This document shows, one piece after another, positions 32,462 through 38,932 of a DNA stretch of 47,996 bases (positions are counted from its first letter, which is position 1; each line of letters opens with the position of its first letter). Location of the stretch: the IMG/VR virus record IMGVR_UViG_3300033148_004167, positions 1-47,996 of that record; one strand, given 5' to 3'. A program made the translations under genes and the position numbers. Source of the stretch: a virus. The notes under the pieces were generated by a model that had not been told where the DNA came from, ran no database searches, and saw only the letters and a program-made list of their open reading frames with translations.

Positions 32462-33571
32462 ATGTCTTTTACAGTTCTAACTTTTGCAAGTCTTGAAGTT
32501 TTATCTTCAACAAAAATGACTCAACTTTATGGGAATACTTATTATTTTAAAGCTGAAAGTGCTGTTCCTGTTGGAGCTTGGACTTTTACTCCTCCGAGTG
32601 CTATTATTCCTGTAACTATTGACCAAAATTATGATGACCATGCTTTAAGAATAGATACAGAAGCGACAACTGTAACTAAATACGGAATTTATATGACTTG
32701 TAAAATGGGGGCATTTTTTCAACAAGATATAAGTAATGGTTATGCTATGTGGTGTACAAGAAATATGGCTGAAGCTGGTACTTATCCATTAATTAATTTT
32801 TATGAAGTTAATGCAAATAGTACTAATCCGGTTTTATATATTTCAAATGCCGGGAGTGGTTATGGAATGCAATCTATTGCTGCAGGTACTCCGGGAGTTT
32901 GGGGTGAATCTACGAAAGCAGGAGCAGGGGTAGGAGTTTATGGTACTGTTAATCATGCAACTAATTTTGGAGTATATGGAATACAGGGAAATGCTACGAA
33001 TGGGTCAGTTGCTGTTACTGGACTTACAGCAGCTGGTGATAATAATTATGGTTTTTTTACAGCAGATAATATTTCAGCTGCGAATAAAGGAGCATTTATT
33101 TCTGATGTGTTTATAAATCAAGATTCAGTTAATCTTAAACCAGGTGATTTAGTTAAACTTAGCAGTGACCCGATTTATTTTGAGCCTTATAAAAATCCTA
33201 GAATTCCTGTTTCTGGAATAGTTTTATCAGATAAAGATGATGATATAGAAATGCTTGGTGTGGTTGCTGAACCTGCTGGTCCACAAATGGAAAGTACAGA
33301 TGATGAAAAAGATTTTACTGATAATGAATCTACGGAAATTAAACCGGGAGGGAGAGTATATGTTCCAACTTGCGGAACATTTGCTCATTGTAAAGTTGAT
33401 ACAAGTTATGGTGCGATAAAAAGAGGATATAGATTAACATCTTCTAAAACAAAAGGGTGCGCAAGAGTAGCTGATGTAACTGTTGATAAGTTTATTTTTG
33501 CGAGAGCATTAGAAGAAGTTGCTGCTAATTCAGGTATTAAATATATTTCAATTCTTGCGAGTTCGAGGTAA
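32462..33571 (+). CDS. tail fibre-like / host-interaction protein
   Basis: The 369-residue product has a beta-rich N-terminal half, a glycine/alanine/tyrosine repeat region ('GVWGESTKAGAGVGVYGTVNHATNFGVYGIQGNATNGSVAVTG', about 145-185) typical of fibre shafts, and a C-terminal domain ('LKPGDLVKL......PVSGIVLSDKDDDIEMLGVVAEP....KPGGRVYVPTCG') like fibre-tip or decoration domains. No signal peptide, unlike the fibre gene at 20506. SD AAAGGAGAAATA. Confidence 0.7.
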   Translation: MSFTVLTFASLEVLSSTKMTQLYGNTYYFKAESAVPVGAWTFTPPSAIIPVTIDQNYDDHALRIDTEATTVTKYGIYMTCKMGAFFQQDISNGYAMWCTRNMAEAGTYPLINFYEVNANSTNPVLYISNAGSGYGMQSIAAGTPGVWGESTKAGAGVGVYGTVNHATNFGVYGIQGNATNGSVAVTGLTAAGDNNYGFFTADNISAANKGAFISDVFINQDSVNLKPGDLVKLSSDPIYFEPYKNPRIPVSGIVLSDKDDDIEMLGVVAEPAGPQMESTDDEKDFTDNESTEIKPGGRVYVPTCGTFAHCKVDTSYGAIKRGYRLTSSKTKGCARVADVTVDKFIFARALEEVAANSGIKYISILASSR

Positions 33572-33576
33572 AAAAT

Positions 33577-33849
33577 ATGACAATATTAAAAAATGCAGTT
33601 TCTGAAAGTAAAATTACTATTGGAGCAAAAAAACATTTAAAGGATGTAGATAAAATTTATGGTGATAGGGAAGTTAAGACAGTTCAATTAAAAAATAAGG
33701 TTGTTAAAAGTGATAAGTCATTTCATATAGAATCTTTTTTTATGAAAAAAACAGACCCTAAAAATAAAAACCTTAAAGAAGAAAAACATAAAGTAAGATA
33801 TGTTAGGAAGAATAACAGAATTTCTATTATTCATTTGGATAGGGAATAA
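33577..33849 (+). CDS. hypothetical protein (90 aa)
   Basis: Very basic alpha/beta protein ('HKVRYVRKNNRISIIHLDRE' end). Starts six bases after the fibre-like gene without a clear SD, suggesting coupling. Family not recognised. Confidence 0.6.
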   Translation: MTILKNAVSESKITIGAKKHLKDVDKIYGDREVKTVQLKNKVVKSDKSFHIESFFMKKTDPKNKNLKEEKHKVRYVRKNNRISIIHLDRE

Positions 33850-33852
33850 GAA

Positions 33853-34338
33853 ATGAATTTATTTAAATTAGTTATGAACTTTTTGTTTAATATTAATTCT
33901 GAACCTCGTGTTATTCAGAATACTAAGAGAGAAAAATCTGAATTGAATTTAAAACTTAAGAGAATATATTTGAAAAATACCTATACAATCGGAAAACTCT
34001 TTATTGATAATGTTTATTTTTGTGATACAGTAGAGGATAAATACAGAGATTTAGAAAAAGAACGTAAAGTTTATGGAGAAACAGCTATACCTTATGGAAG
34101 CTATGAAATGATTTTATCTAAGTCAACTAGATTTAAAAAGATACTTCCTGAAATATTAGATGTACCATATTTTACTGGAATTAGAATTCATTCCGGGAAT
34201 ACTAGTAAAGATACAGAGGGTTGTATCTTAGTAGGAAAGAATAAAATAAAGGGAGGTGTTATAGATTCAAGAATTACCTTTAATAGTTTAATGAAGAAAT
34301 TAAAAGGGATAGAAAATTTAACTATAAATATCGTGTAA
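33853..34338 (+). CDS. DUF5675 protein, candidate peptidoglycan-degrading lysin
   Basis: Residues 36-160 match DUF5675, a phage family in lysis cassettes related in pattern to L,D-transpeptidase-like folds: 'TYTIGKLFIDNVYFCDTVED', 'YGETAIPYGSYEMILSKS' (74-91), then 'GIRIHSGNTSKDTEGCILVGK' with conserved His113 and Cys124. Enzyme activity for the family is inferred from gene context. The N-terminal hydrophobic stretch (residues 4-15) could act as an uncleaved export signal. Adjacent to a holin candidate. Confidence 0.8.
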   Translation: MNLFKLVMNFLFNINSEPRVIQNTKREKSELNLKLKRIYLKNTYTIGKLFIDNVYFCDTVEDKYRDLEKERKVYGETAIPYGSYEMILSKSTRFKKILPEILDVPYFTGIRIHSGNTSKDTEGCILVGKNKIKGGVIDSRITFNSLMKKLKGIENLTINIV

Positions 34339-34347
34339 GGAGGGAAC

Positions 34348-34548
34348 GTGTTTCAGAAAATATTAGATAAAATATTAAATCTTTTTTGTAGGGAATTTCT
34401 TGTAATCTGTATGATTTTCTTTTTGATTGTTAATTCTAAAAGTCTAGGTTTTGATAAGGAAATCATAATGGCGATGTTAGGATTTTTAGGAGTTTATACA
34501 GGTGGTAAGATTTATAAAGAATCGAAAAACGGAAAAGGAGATAAATAA
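34348..34548 (+). CDS. holin candidate (66 aa)
   Basis: GTG start behind AAGGAGGGAAC. Two hydrophobic segments (about residues 14-28 and 37-55) and a charged tail (KESKNGKGDK) fit a small class II-type holin. Its place after the DUF5675 gene and before the module terminator supports a lysis role. Confidence 0.7.
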   Translation: MFQKILDKILNLFCREFLVICMIFFLIVNSKSLGFDKEIIMAMLGFLGVYTGGKIYKESKNGKGDK

Positions 34549-34550
34549 TT

Positions 34551-34874
34551 ATGGATTCAAAAGAACTCGCAAAAAGAATTGATGAAGAAGTTGGGCAGTA
34601 TCCTTCTTTAGTTCAGAATCTTATAAAAGGAACTTTGGATTTATTGAAAAATGAAGTGAAGGAAGGTAAGGTTTTAGTATCTGAATTACTTGAAAGTGAG
34701 GAAAAGTTTTTTCAAACTATTACAGATATAGTTGATTTAAATTGGGACACTGGAATTTTTGATGCTTTCGATAACAAGTATATCCGTAAAGTAGTAGAAG
34801 GAGTTTTGAAGCCTATATTAAAAAAATGTTTTGGAGAAAATTGGCTTCAGGATTTGCGTAAAATTATTGCCTAA
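34551..34874 (+). CDS. hypothetical helical protein after the holin (107 aa)
   Basis: All-helical acidic protein ('MDSKELAKRIDEEVGQYPSLVQNLIKGTLDLLKNEV'). It starts after a two-base gap in the lysis block. Not recognised; late phage genes with such pattern sometimes assist lysis, but nothing in the sequence proves this. Confidence 0.65.
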   Translation: MDSKELAKRIDEEVGQYPSLVQNLIKGTLDLLKNEVKEGKVLVSELLESEEKFFQTITDIVDLNWDTGIFDAFDNKYIRKVVEGVLKPILKKCFGENWLQDLRKIIA

Positions 34875-34885
34875 ATTAAAAAAAT

Positions 34886-34950
34886 AAAAGAGAGTCCACA
34901 TATCCACTTCCTCGATATACCCTTTATCCCAAAGGGAACTCTCTTTTTTT
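34886..34950 (+). terminator. strong terminator closing the structural module
   Basis: AAAAGAGAGT (34886-34895) is perfectly complementary to ACTCTCTTTT (34938-34947) and followed by a T-rich tail. The 42-base loop holds smaller structure and AGTCCACA, the complement of the TGTGGACT motif found after three genes further right. Confidence 0.9.
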
Positions 34951-34962
34951 TATTTTTAGGGC

Positions 34963-34991
34963 TTGACAAATTCTAAGGGATTTAGTAAAGT
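34963..34991 (+). promoter_or_regulatory. promoter of the repressor-like gene
   Basis: TTGACA at 34963-34968, 17-bp spacer, TAAAGT at 34986-34991 (four of six -10 matches). Expected transcription start is about 34998, the A of the ATG, so the mRNA should be leaderless. Confidence 0.65.
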
Positions 34992-34997
34992 ATATAC

Positions 34998-35183
34998 ATG
35001 AAAAACAAAATAATACTTTTAAGAGTTTCCGAGGTTGAGCATAAAGCAATTCAGAAATACTGTAAGTGTAGACGGATAAGCATATCATATTTTATAAGGA
35101 ATTTACTCAATATGGTCGTATCGTCGGTGGAACTGCCTAAAAGGGTTGTATATACAAATTCTAAAAAAACCCTTGACAAATAG
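34998..35183 (+). CDS. small DNA-binding protein candidate (ribbon-helix-helix-like), leaderless
   Basis: The 61-residue basic product begins with a strand (KIILLRVSEVEHKAIQKYC) followed by a helix-turn-helix pair ('RRISISYFIRNLLNMV'), the layout of ribbon-helix-helix repressors. There is no SD; the ATG sits at the predicted transcription start, as in lambda cI. Its last codons contain the -35 box of the strong promoter at 35173. A regulator of the rightward operon is likely; target sites could be the CAGAG repeats downstream. Inference. Confidence 0.7.
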   Translation: MKNKIILLRVSEVEHKAIQKYCKCRRISISYFIRNLLNMVVSSVELPKRVVYTNSKKTLDK

Positions 35184-35201
35184 GTATATATCTGTTATAA
35201 T
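35173..35201 (+). promoter_or_regulatory. perfect consensus extended -10 promoter for the right operon
   Basis: TTGACA (35173-35178), exactly 17 bp, TATAAT (35196-35201), preceded by TG at 35193-35194. All 12 core bases match. Transcription should begin near 35208, directly before the first CAGAG repeat. No other promoter of this quality is seen in the window. Confidence 0.92.
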
Positions 35202-35241
35202 ATATCATAGTAAAAAATCGCAGAGTCAAAGGAGAGAGAGA

Positions 35242-35475
35242 ATGGAAAAAACGCAGAGCCAGAAACAAACCTTAAACACACCGAAACAAATTAAGCTTAG
35301 AGCAGTAAAAAAAGTTTATGATTTTTTAGGCGATAGTTTTATATCAAAGGGTGCGATTGTTATAGCAGATAAGCACCCAAGTATATCATATACCTACATT
35401 ATTAAATTTCCCTATGGAGAAACTATATGGTGGTGTTCAATGTATGATACTGATAAATTTGAAATAGTAAGATAA
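35242..35475 (+). CDS. hypothetical protein with N-terminal QSQK tag (77 aa)
   Basis: First gene after the consensus promoter. ATG 35242 with SD AAAGGAGAG is preferred over an in-frame ATG at 35146 that lies upstream of the promoter. Residues 4-8 are TQSQK, shared with three other small proteins. The body is a beta-rich SH3-like domain ('AVKKVYDFLGDSFISKGAIVIADKH...YIIKFPYGETIWW'). Function unknown. Confidence 0.75.
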   Translation: MEKTQSQKQTLNTPKQIKLRAVKKVYDFLGDSFISKGAIVIADKHPSISYTYIIKFPYGETIWWCSMYDTDKFEIVR

Positions 35476-35520
35476 TAAGAGGGGTTCTGCCCCTTTTCCT
35501 AAATCCTAAAGGGTTTAGAA
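35476..35520 (+). repeat. double stem-loop H1
   Basis: First hairpin AGGGG (35480-35484)/CCCCT (35490-35494). Second hairpin TAAATCC (35500-35506)/GGGTTTA (35511-35517) with loop TAAA. A CAGAG element and SD follow. The double structure recurs as H2 with a different first stem and a conserved second stem. Confidence 0.8.
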
Positions 35521-35546
35521 AATAGCGCAGAGCTAAAGGAGGTAAT

Positions 35547-35678
35547 ATGAAAAACCAAGTCAAAATTAAATTCAACTTAAAAACTAAGGAATATAAGCTG
35601 TTTGTAAATGGTGTTATGATTGTAGCTTGTAAGCTAAAATCTAGTATTGATTCATTTGCTAGTTGCTTTAGGAACTAA
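35547..35678 (+). CDS. small basic protein (43 aa)
   Basis: ATG behind GCAGAGCTAAAGGAGGTAAT, combining a CAGAG element with an ideal SD. The product is beta-rich and basic ('KIKFNLKTKEYKLFVNGVMIVACKLKSS'), compatible with a single small domain. Flanked by H1 and H2. Family not recognised. Confidence 0.7.
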   Translation: MKNQVKIKFNLKTKEYKLFVNGVMIVACKLKSSIDSFASCFRN

Positions 35679-35683
35679 TATAA

Positions 35684-35723
35684 GAGAGGGTTTGCCCCTC
35701 TCCTTGAATCCTTATAGGGTTTA
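35684..35723 (+). repeat. double stem-loop H2
   Basis: GAGAGGG (35684-35690) pairs perfectly with CCCTCTC (35696-35702). The second hairpin TGAATCC (35705-35711)/GGGTTTA (35717-35723) is nearly the same as in H1. A CAGAG element and SD follow, as after H1. Confidence 0.8.
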
Positions 35724-35757
35724 AAGATTAGGGCAGAGCTAAAGGGAGGTAGTAAAA

Positions 35758-35979
35758 ATGGTAGTAAAATCGCAGAGCCAGAAAGATAAATTAAATGAAA
35801 ATGTAGGGACAACAAGAACTATTAGAAATGGAGCAATCATGAGAGATGTTAAGCGAAATAGAGATGTTAAGGTTATTAAGGAAATTTCATTTGTAAAAGT
35901 ATTAAATATAAAATACGGAATATTTACAGTAAGCATAAAGGGGAGAATTTTTCAGGTAGATTATACAGATATAAAATAA
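35758..35979 (+). CDS. hypothetical protein with N-terminal QSQK tag (73 aa)
   Basis: SD GGGAGGT within a CAGAG element. Residues 5-9 are SQSQK, encoded by a second CAGAG element just after the ATG. The rest is basic and beta-rich ('VKVIKEISFVKVLNIKYGIFTVSIKGRIFQVDYTD'), unlike the 35242 protein in sequence apart from the tag. Function unknown. Confidence 0.72.
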   Translation: MVVKSQSQKDKLNENVGTTRTIRNGAIMRDVKRNRDVKVIKEISFVKVLNIKYGIFTVSIKGRIFQVDYTDIK

Positions 35980-35981
35980 CT

Positions 35982-36020
35982 TTTTACCCTTCCTTTATAT
36001 AAGAGGGAAGGGATAAGAGG
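35982..36020 (+). repeat. stem-loop H3 with GGGATAAG tail
   Basis: CCCTTCC (35987-35993) pairs with GGAAGGG (36006-36012), 12-base loop, followed by ATAAGAGG. Same form as H0 and H8 but another stem sequence. A CAGAG element at 36031 follows. Confidence 0.8.
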
Positions 36021-36053
36021 TTAAAAAAAAGCAGAGCTGAAGGGAGAAAAAAA

Positions 36054-36275
36054 ATGCAGAGCCAAAAAATTAAATCTAAAAAGTTAAAATTAATTATTAA
36101 AAAATGGGATTGTCCTGTTTGCGGTGGGAAGGGAGAAGATAGAGGATTTATTTCTATAGTATTACCAGTATTTTGTGTAAAAAAGCCATATCCTTGTAAG
36201 AAATGTGGTACAGAAAAACATTCAAAAACATATAGTAAATATAATGATATTATTGCAAAACAATTAGCAAGATAA
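36054..36275 (+). CDS. QSQK-tagged zinc-ribbon protein (73 aa)
   Basis: Begins MQSQK, encoded by a CAGAG element directly at the ATG; another element and SD GGGAG lie just upstream. CPVCGGKGE (about residues 20-28) and CKKCG (about 48-52) form a zinc ribbon of the DnaJ-like CxxCxGxG type. Probably a small nucleic acid- or protein-binding factor; role unknown. Confidence 0.75.
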   Translation: MQSQKIKSKKLKLIIKKWDCPVCGGKGEDRGFISIVLPVFCVKKPYPCKKCGTEKHSKTYSKYNDIIAKQLAR

Positions 36276-36289
36276 TAGGATTTTAAAAA

Positions 36290-36451
36290 ATGCAGAGTCA
36301 GAGAAAAATTAAATCAAACTTATCTAAGAATCAATGGTATGAAACCCTTCCTGAAAGTAGGATGTCATTTCTTGGGGTCACCTTGACCCAACCTTTGGCT
36401 CTGCGACCTATTAGTAAGGAAGGGATTTTTCAAAAAGGGGAGGTGATATAG
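36290..36451 (+). CDS. possible QSQR-tagged small protein (53 aa)
   Basis: ATG 36290 starts MQSQRKIKS, like its neighbours, but the upstream SD is weak (AGGA) and no CAGAG element precedes it. The frame runs over a compound inverted repeat (36345-36424), so most of the product may not be under protein-level constraint. It could be a decayed or stem-loop-invaded member of the tagged family. Confidence 0.4.
   Translation: MQSQRKIKSNLSKNQWYETLPESRMSFLGVTLTQPLALRPISKEGIFQKGEVI
36345..36424. repeat. compound inverted repeat H4 with inverted CAGAG copy
   Basis: The outer arms CCCTTCCT (36345-36352) and AGGAAGGG (36417-36424) match the stem of H3. Inside is a perfect inverted repeat GGGTCA-CCT-TGACCC (36375-36389) and an inverted CAGAG element (36393-36407). 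The arms could be an H3-like stem split by an insertion. Confidence 0.75.
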
Positions 36452-36452
36452 A

Positions 36453-36614
36453 ATGTCTAATATGAGCTATTGTAGATTCCAGAATACTCTAGGAGATTTA
36501 AGAGATTGTCAGGAGAATCTAGGAGATGAGGAATTAAGCAAGGAGGAAGAGAGAGCAAGGGAAAGACTGATAGAAGTATGTAAGAAAATAGTTGATGAAG
36601 TTGAAGATAATTAA
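36453..36614 (+). CDS. small conserved phage protein (53 aa)
   Basis: ATG behind GGGGAGGTGATATAGA, an SD complementary to nearly the whole 16S tail. The product starts MSNMSYCRFQNTLGDLRDCQENL, a pattern ('MSYCRFeNTl.DLrdC') common among small phage proteins of unknown function, followed by an acidic helix. The start overlaps the end of the preceding frame region without sharing bases. Confidence 0.8.
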   Translation: MSNMSYCRFQNTLGDLRDCQENLGDEELSKEEERARERLIEVCKKIVDEVEDN

Positions 36615-36650
36615 TTGTGGACTTATCTGTTATCCTAAAGGGATAAGAGG
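36615..36650 (+). repeat. stem-loop H5 with TGTGGACT motif
   Basis: TGTGGACT follows the stop codon directly. TTATCC (36630-36635) pairs with GGATAA (36641-36646) around TAAAG; CTTATC upstream offers an alternative pairing. GGGATAAGAGG closes the element. Confidence 0.75.
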
Positions 36651-36674
36651 TAAAATAAAATTAAGGAGATTTAA

Positions 36675-37151
36675 ATGAATAGTATTTTTAAAGAAGGACA
36701 AGTTTATACGATTTATACGATAAGTGAATTTATGGCAACAACAGTTAAAAAGCAGTTTAAGGTTAAAGGCTTTCAAATAAATAAATTTGGTGGGATGGTG
36801 GATGTAATATTTCAACCTATAGGAAAAAGAAAATTATTTATATTACCTGCTAAAACAAGAGCTTTTCAAACTGCTCCGGTAAAAGATTTTGGTGGAGCTA
36901 TTTTTGAAGGATTAGACCAACCATTTTTAGTAGATTCAGAAACCTCTTCATTTTGCGGAAATGCTTGTTATAATTTTATAGGTAATTCTGAAGAAATTAA
37001 AAAATGGATTAATGATAAACAATTAAATCCAAATTTTGATAAATCAGTAGTTGTAGCAAAGGATAATGAAAAGGAAGTAGTTGTTTATCCTGAACTTAAT
37101 AAGGGAAATCATGCGGTAATTTCAAGGATATTAGAGAAGCAACTAGTATAA
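36675..37151 (+). CDS. hypothetical protein (158 aa)
   Basis: SD TAAGGAGATTTA. Beta-rich N-terminal domain ('FKEGQVYTIYTISEFMATTVKKQFKVKGFQINKFGGMVDVIFQPIGKRKLFILP', about 5-60) like a small SH3/OB-type barrel, then an alpha/beta part. Not recognised. Largest gene of the stem-loop array apart from the 37520 frame. Confidence 0.75.
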   Translation: MNSIFKEGQVYTIYTISEFMATTVKKQFKVKGFQINKFGGMVDVIFQPIGKRKLFILPAKTRAFQTAPVKDFGGAIFEGLDQPFLVDSETSSFCGNACYNFIGNSEEIKKWINDKQLNPNFDKSVVVAKDNEKEVVVYPELNKGNHAVISRILEKQLV

Positions 37152-37200
37152 CTTTTTATCTTACCTTTTGGTTAAGCAGAGGGTAAGGCTAAGTGGTTAA
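37152..37200 (+). repeat. stem-loop H6
   Basis: CTTACC (37160-37165) pairs with GGTAAG (37182-37187); ACC-TTTT-GGT inside the loop offers an alternative small hairpin. GCAGAGGG lies in the loop. It occupies the gap between two genes like the other members. Confidence 0.65.
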
Positions 37201-37226
37201 GCTTTAAAAGGAGGAGGTGATAAAGA

Positions 37227-37463
37227 ATGATAAAAACTGAAGTTCAAGAAATAAAAGAAGTATTTGAATATCTAGATGGGTTAAGAGAATCAGGTGAAAC
37301 AAATATGTTTGGTGCGAGAGTTTATATAGTAAATGAATTTAGTATTGAGAAAAGTAAAGCAGGAAAATTATTATCTGCTTGGATGAAAAGTTTTGATAAA
37401 GATTTATCAGCACTAGCAAGAGCAGAGAAAGTATTTGCTGATGAATTAAGTAAGGAAGAATAA
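37227..37463 (+). CDS. hypothetical helical protein (78 aa)
   Basis: SD GGAGGAGGTGATAAAGA is very strong. The product 'MIKTEVQEIKEVFEYLDGLRESGETNMFGARVYIVNEFSIEKSKAGKLLSAWMKSF' resembles short helical phage proteins with an 'YL..Lr.SG.tNMfga..yl...f.l....A...l..Wm' pattern. Function unknown. Confidence 0.78.
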   Translation: MIKTEVQEIKEVFEYLDGLRESGETNMFGARVYIVNEFSIEKSKAGKLLSAWMKSFDKDLSALARAEKVFADELSKEE

Positions 37464-37505
37464 TTGTGGACTTTCTTGTTGCCTTATAAAAGGTAAGAAG
37501 AAAAA
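37464..37505 (+). repeat. stem-loop H7 with TGTGGACT motif
   Basis: TGTGGACT follows the stop codon. CCTT (37482-37485) pairs with AAGG (37490-37493) around ATAA, and CTTTCTT upstream can extend against AAGAAG downstream across an internal loop. The next SD follows at once. Confidence 0.65.
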
Positions 37506-37519
37506 AGGAGATAAGGCTA

Positions 37520-38155
37520 ATGACTTTGGAAGGAAAGGGAAAAGTATTGTACGCAGGTGAAGCGATATTTGGAAAATATTATACTACTATTAAAAGCGGA
37601 ATAGTTGTAAAAGCTTTAAGGTTTTCTAAAAATGGTAGGATAATACTTCAAAGCACCGAAACGGAAAATGAGTTAACAGTAGTAGAGCAATATTTGCTTA
37701 GAGAAGTTAATCAGGAGGAGGTGAGAAAAGAAATGGCGAAAAAGGAAGTAGTGAAAAATGGTAAGAAGCAAAATGGTAAGGTGAAAAAAGCAAGTAAGAT
37801 TTGTATTGATTATGCTTTACTTGCTCCTTTTATGAAGTCAGGATTGCCTGTAAGGGTAGCTGATATTTTAGGAAAGGTTAAGGTTGAGGAAACAACCCGG
37901 ACACCTTACTATAGGATTTATGCGACACTCGATAAGCAAGTTACAGCGAAGGTTTTGAAGAAAGCAGGAAAGGGGACATTTCAGCTTATAGGTTCAAATA
38001 AAAAGGCAGTAGTGAAATCTACCGAAAAAACGAAAGTTAAGAAAGTGAAACCTAAAACGAAAAAGAAGGTGGAAACAAAACCTAAAGAAGAAACTCAGAA
38101 ACCGGAGGAAAAAACGGAATCGGAAACACCTGCCGGAGAAGAAAAACCTTTATAG
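37520..38155 (+). CDS. two-part ORF: SH3-like N-terminus plus basic C-terminal protein with its own internal start
   Basis: Residues 1-70 look like a small beta domain ('GKVLYAGEAIFGKYYTTIKSGIVVKALRFSKNGRIILQST'). From Met72 (ATG 37733) a very basic region begins, with a short folded part ('ICIDYALLAPFMKSGLPVRVADILGKV', about 94-120) and a long K/P/E-rich tail. GGAGGAGGTGAG just before 37733 is a strong SD, so the second part may be made alone. DNA binding by the basic part is plausible but unproved. Confidence 0.75.
   Translation: MTLEGKGKVLYAGEAIFGKYYTTIKSGIVVKALRFSKNGRIILQSTETENELTVVEQYLLREVNQEEVRKEMAKKEVVKNGKKQNGKVKKASKICIDYALLAPFMKSGLPVRVADILGKVKVEETTRTPYYRIYATLDKQVTAKVLKKAGKGTFQLIGSNKKAVVKSTEKTKVKKVKPKTKKKVETKPKEETQKPEEKTESETPAGEEKPL
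37733..38155 (+). CDS. internal in-frame product: basic K/P/E-rich protein
   Basis: SD GGAGGTGAG ends eight bases before the ATG. The 140-residue product contains lysine-rich flanks and a compact helix-turn segment, with a tail like histone-H1-type or linker proteins. The internal start is in frame with the longer product. Confidence 0.5.
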   Translation: MAKKEVVKNGKKQNGKVKKASKICIDYALLAPFMKSGLPVRVADILGKVKVEETTRTPYYRIYATLDKQVTAKVLKKAGKGTFQLIGSNKKAVVKSTEKTKVKKVKPKTKKKVETKPKEETQKPEEKTESETPAGEEKPL

Positions 38156-38158
38156 TGA

Positions 38159-38192
38159 TTTACTCTGCCTTTTATGAGAGGGCAGGGATAAG
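38159..38192 (+). repeat. stem-loop H8 with GGGATAAG tail
   Basis: CTGCC (38165-38169) pairs with GGCAG (38181-38185). TTTACTCTGC...GCAGGGATAAG is the same frame as H0 at 2886-2920, with a different core. The bases after it (38193-38290) contain no gene I can see. Confidence 0.75.
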
Positions 38193-38298
38193 TAACTAGA
38201 ATATGATAAATCGGTCAGGAATAGGGTATTTGAGGGCTTAAAATAGGGAAATAGAGGTTATATAGGGTTATATCAAATAAGGGTAAGAAGGAGCAATA

Positions 38299-38481
38299 AT
38301 GACTATATTAGAATATCTTGAAATTCAGATTAAAATGAAAGAGGCGGTATATAAATATTATGATGGATTTACTTATAATACGGATATGCAACTTAAAGCT
38401 GATGTAATAGAAGAAGAACTCAAAGTGCTCCGGGAATTAAAAAATAAATGTTTAAAAAAAGGAGGTGATAGAAAGTGGTAA
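38299..38481 (+). CDS. small helical protein (60 aa)
   Basis: SD AGAAGGAGCAAT. Product is helical ('TILEYLEIQIKMKEAVYKYYDGFTYNTDMQLKADVIEEELKVLRELKNKC') and ends in a GGAGGTGATAGA-coded tail that is the SD of the next gene, which it overlaps by seven bases. Function unknown. Confidence 0.7.
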   Translation: MTILEYLEIQIKMKEAVYKYYDGFTYNTDMQLKADVIEEELKVLRELKNKCLKKGGDRKW

Positions 38482-38717
38482 CTATAACGATTAATACTTG
38501 TGATGAATGTCATCATTTAAGTAGTTCAGGTGCATTTACAAAAGGTGGGGCAAAACCAATATGTGGGAATAGTGATTCATGTGAATCAAGAAAAGTTAAA
38601 GATAAATATGATTGGCGTAATAGAGTATTAAAAACAAGTAAGAATACTGATAAATTAGTTATGCCTGATTGGTGTCCATTAAAACAAGCTGAAGATTTAT
38701 CAAGAGGTTTACATTAA
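38475..38717 (+). CDS. small cysteine/histidine protein (80 aa)
   Basis: GTG start behind AAGGAGGTGATAGAAA. CDECHH (about residues 9-14), two further cysteines and a terminal PDWCPLK suggest a metal site; the pattern 'CdeChh......pyCgns......CPl' occurs in small phage proteins. Function unknown. Confidence 0.75.
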   Translation: MVTITINTCDECHHLSSSGAFTKGGAKPICGNSDSCESRKVKDKYDWRNRVLKTSKNTDKLVMPDWCPLKQAEDLSRGLH

Positions 38718-38734
38718 AAAAAGGAGGTGATTAA

Positions 38735-38932
38735 ATGTTACTAAAGAAAGTTTTTAAATGTGATGGTGAAGGTTGTAATAAAACTATCGAATTAGAGAAA
38801 GGAGAAAATTATCAAACTAAAGGTGGTTGGTGGTTAGTACCTTCTTCGCAGAGTAATACTAAATTAGCACAAGATTTATGTCCTGTATGTAGAAAGAAAA
38901 AAGGGTATTACTTTATAGGTGAAAAAAAATAG
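38735..38932 (+). CDS. small zinc-finger-like protein (65 aa)
   Basis: SD AAGGAGGTGATTAA. CDGEGC (about residues 9-14) and CPVC (about 49-52) with 'GGWW.v' between form a treble-clef-like pattern common in phage proteins. Its stop is followed directly by the H9 structure. Confidence 0.75.
   Translation: MLLKKVFKCDGEGCNKTIELEKGENYQTKGGWWLVPSSQSNTKLAQDLCPVCRKKKGYYFIGEKK

Larger units (their letters stand above)
35212..36407. repeat. cluster of nine CAGAG elements around small-gene starts
   Basis: Consensus CGCAGAGYYARARR. Plus-strand copies begin at about 35219, 35252, 35526, 35732, 35771, 36031, 36056 and 36291; one inverted copy lies at 36393-36407. Copies lie upstream of a start within the SD region (GCAGAGCTAAAGGAGG) or right after the ATG, where they encode QSQK or QSQR. 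Three genes (35242, 35758, 36054) carry both. Confidence 0.85.
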
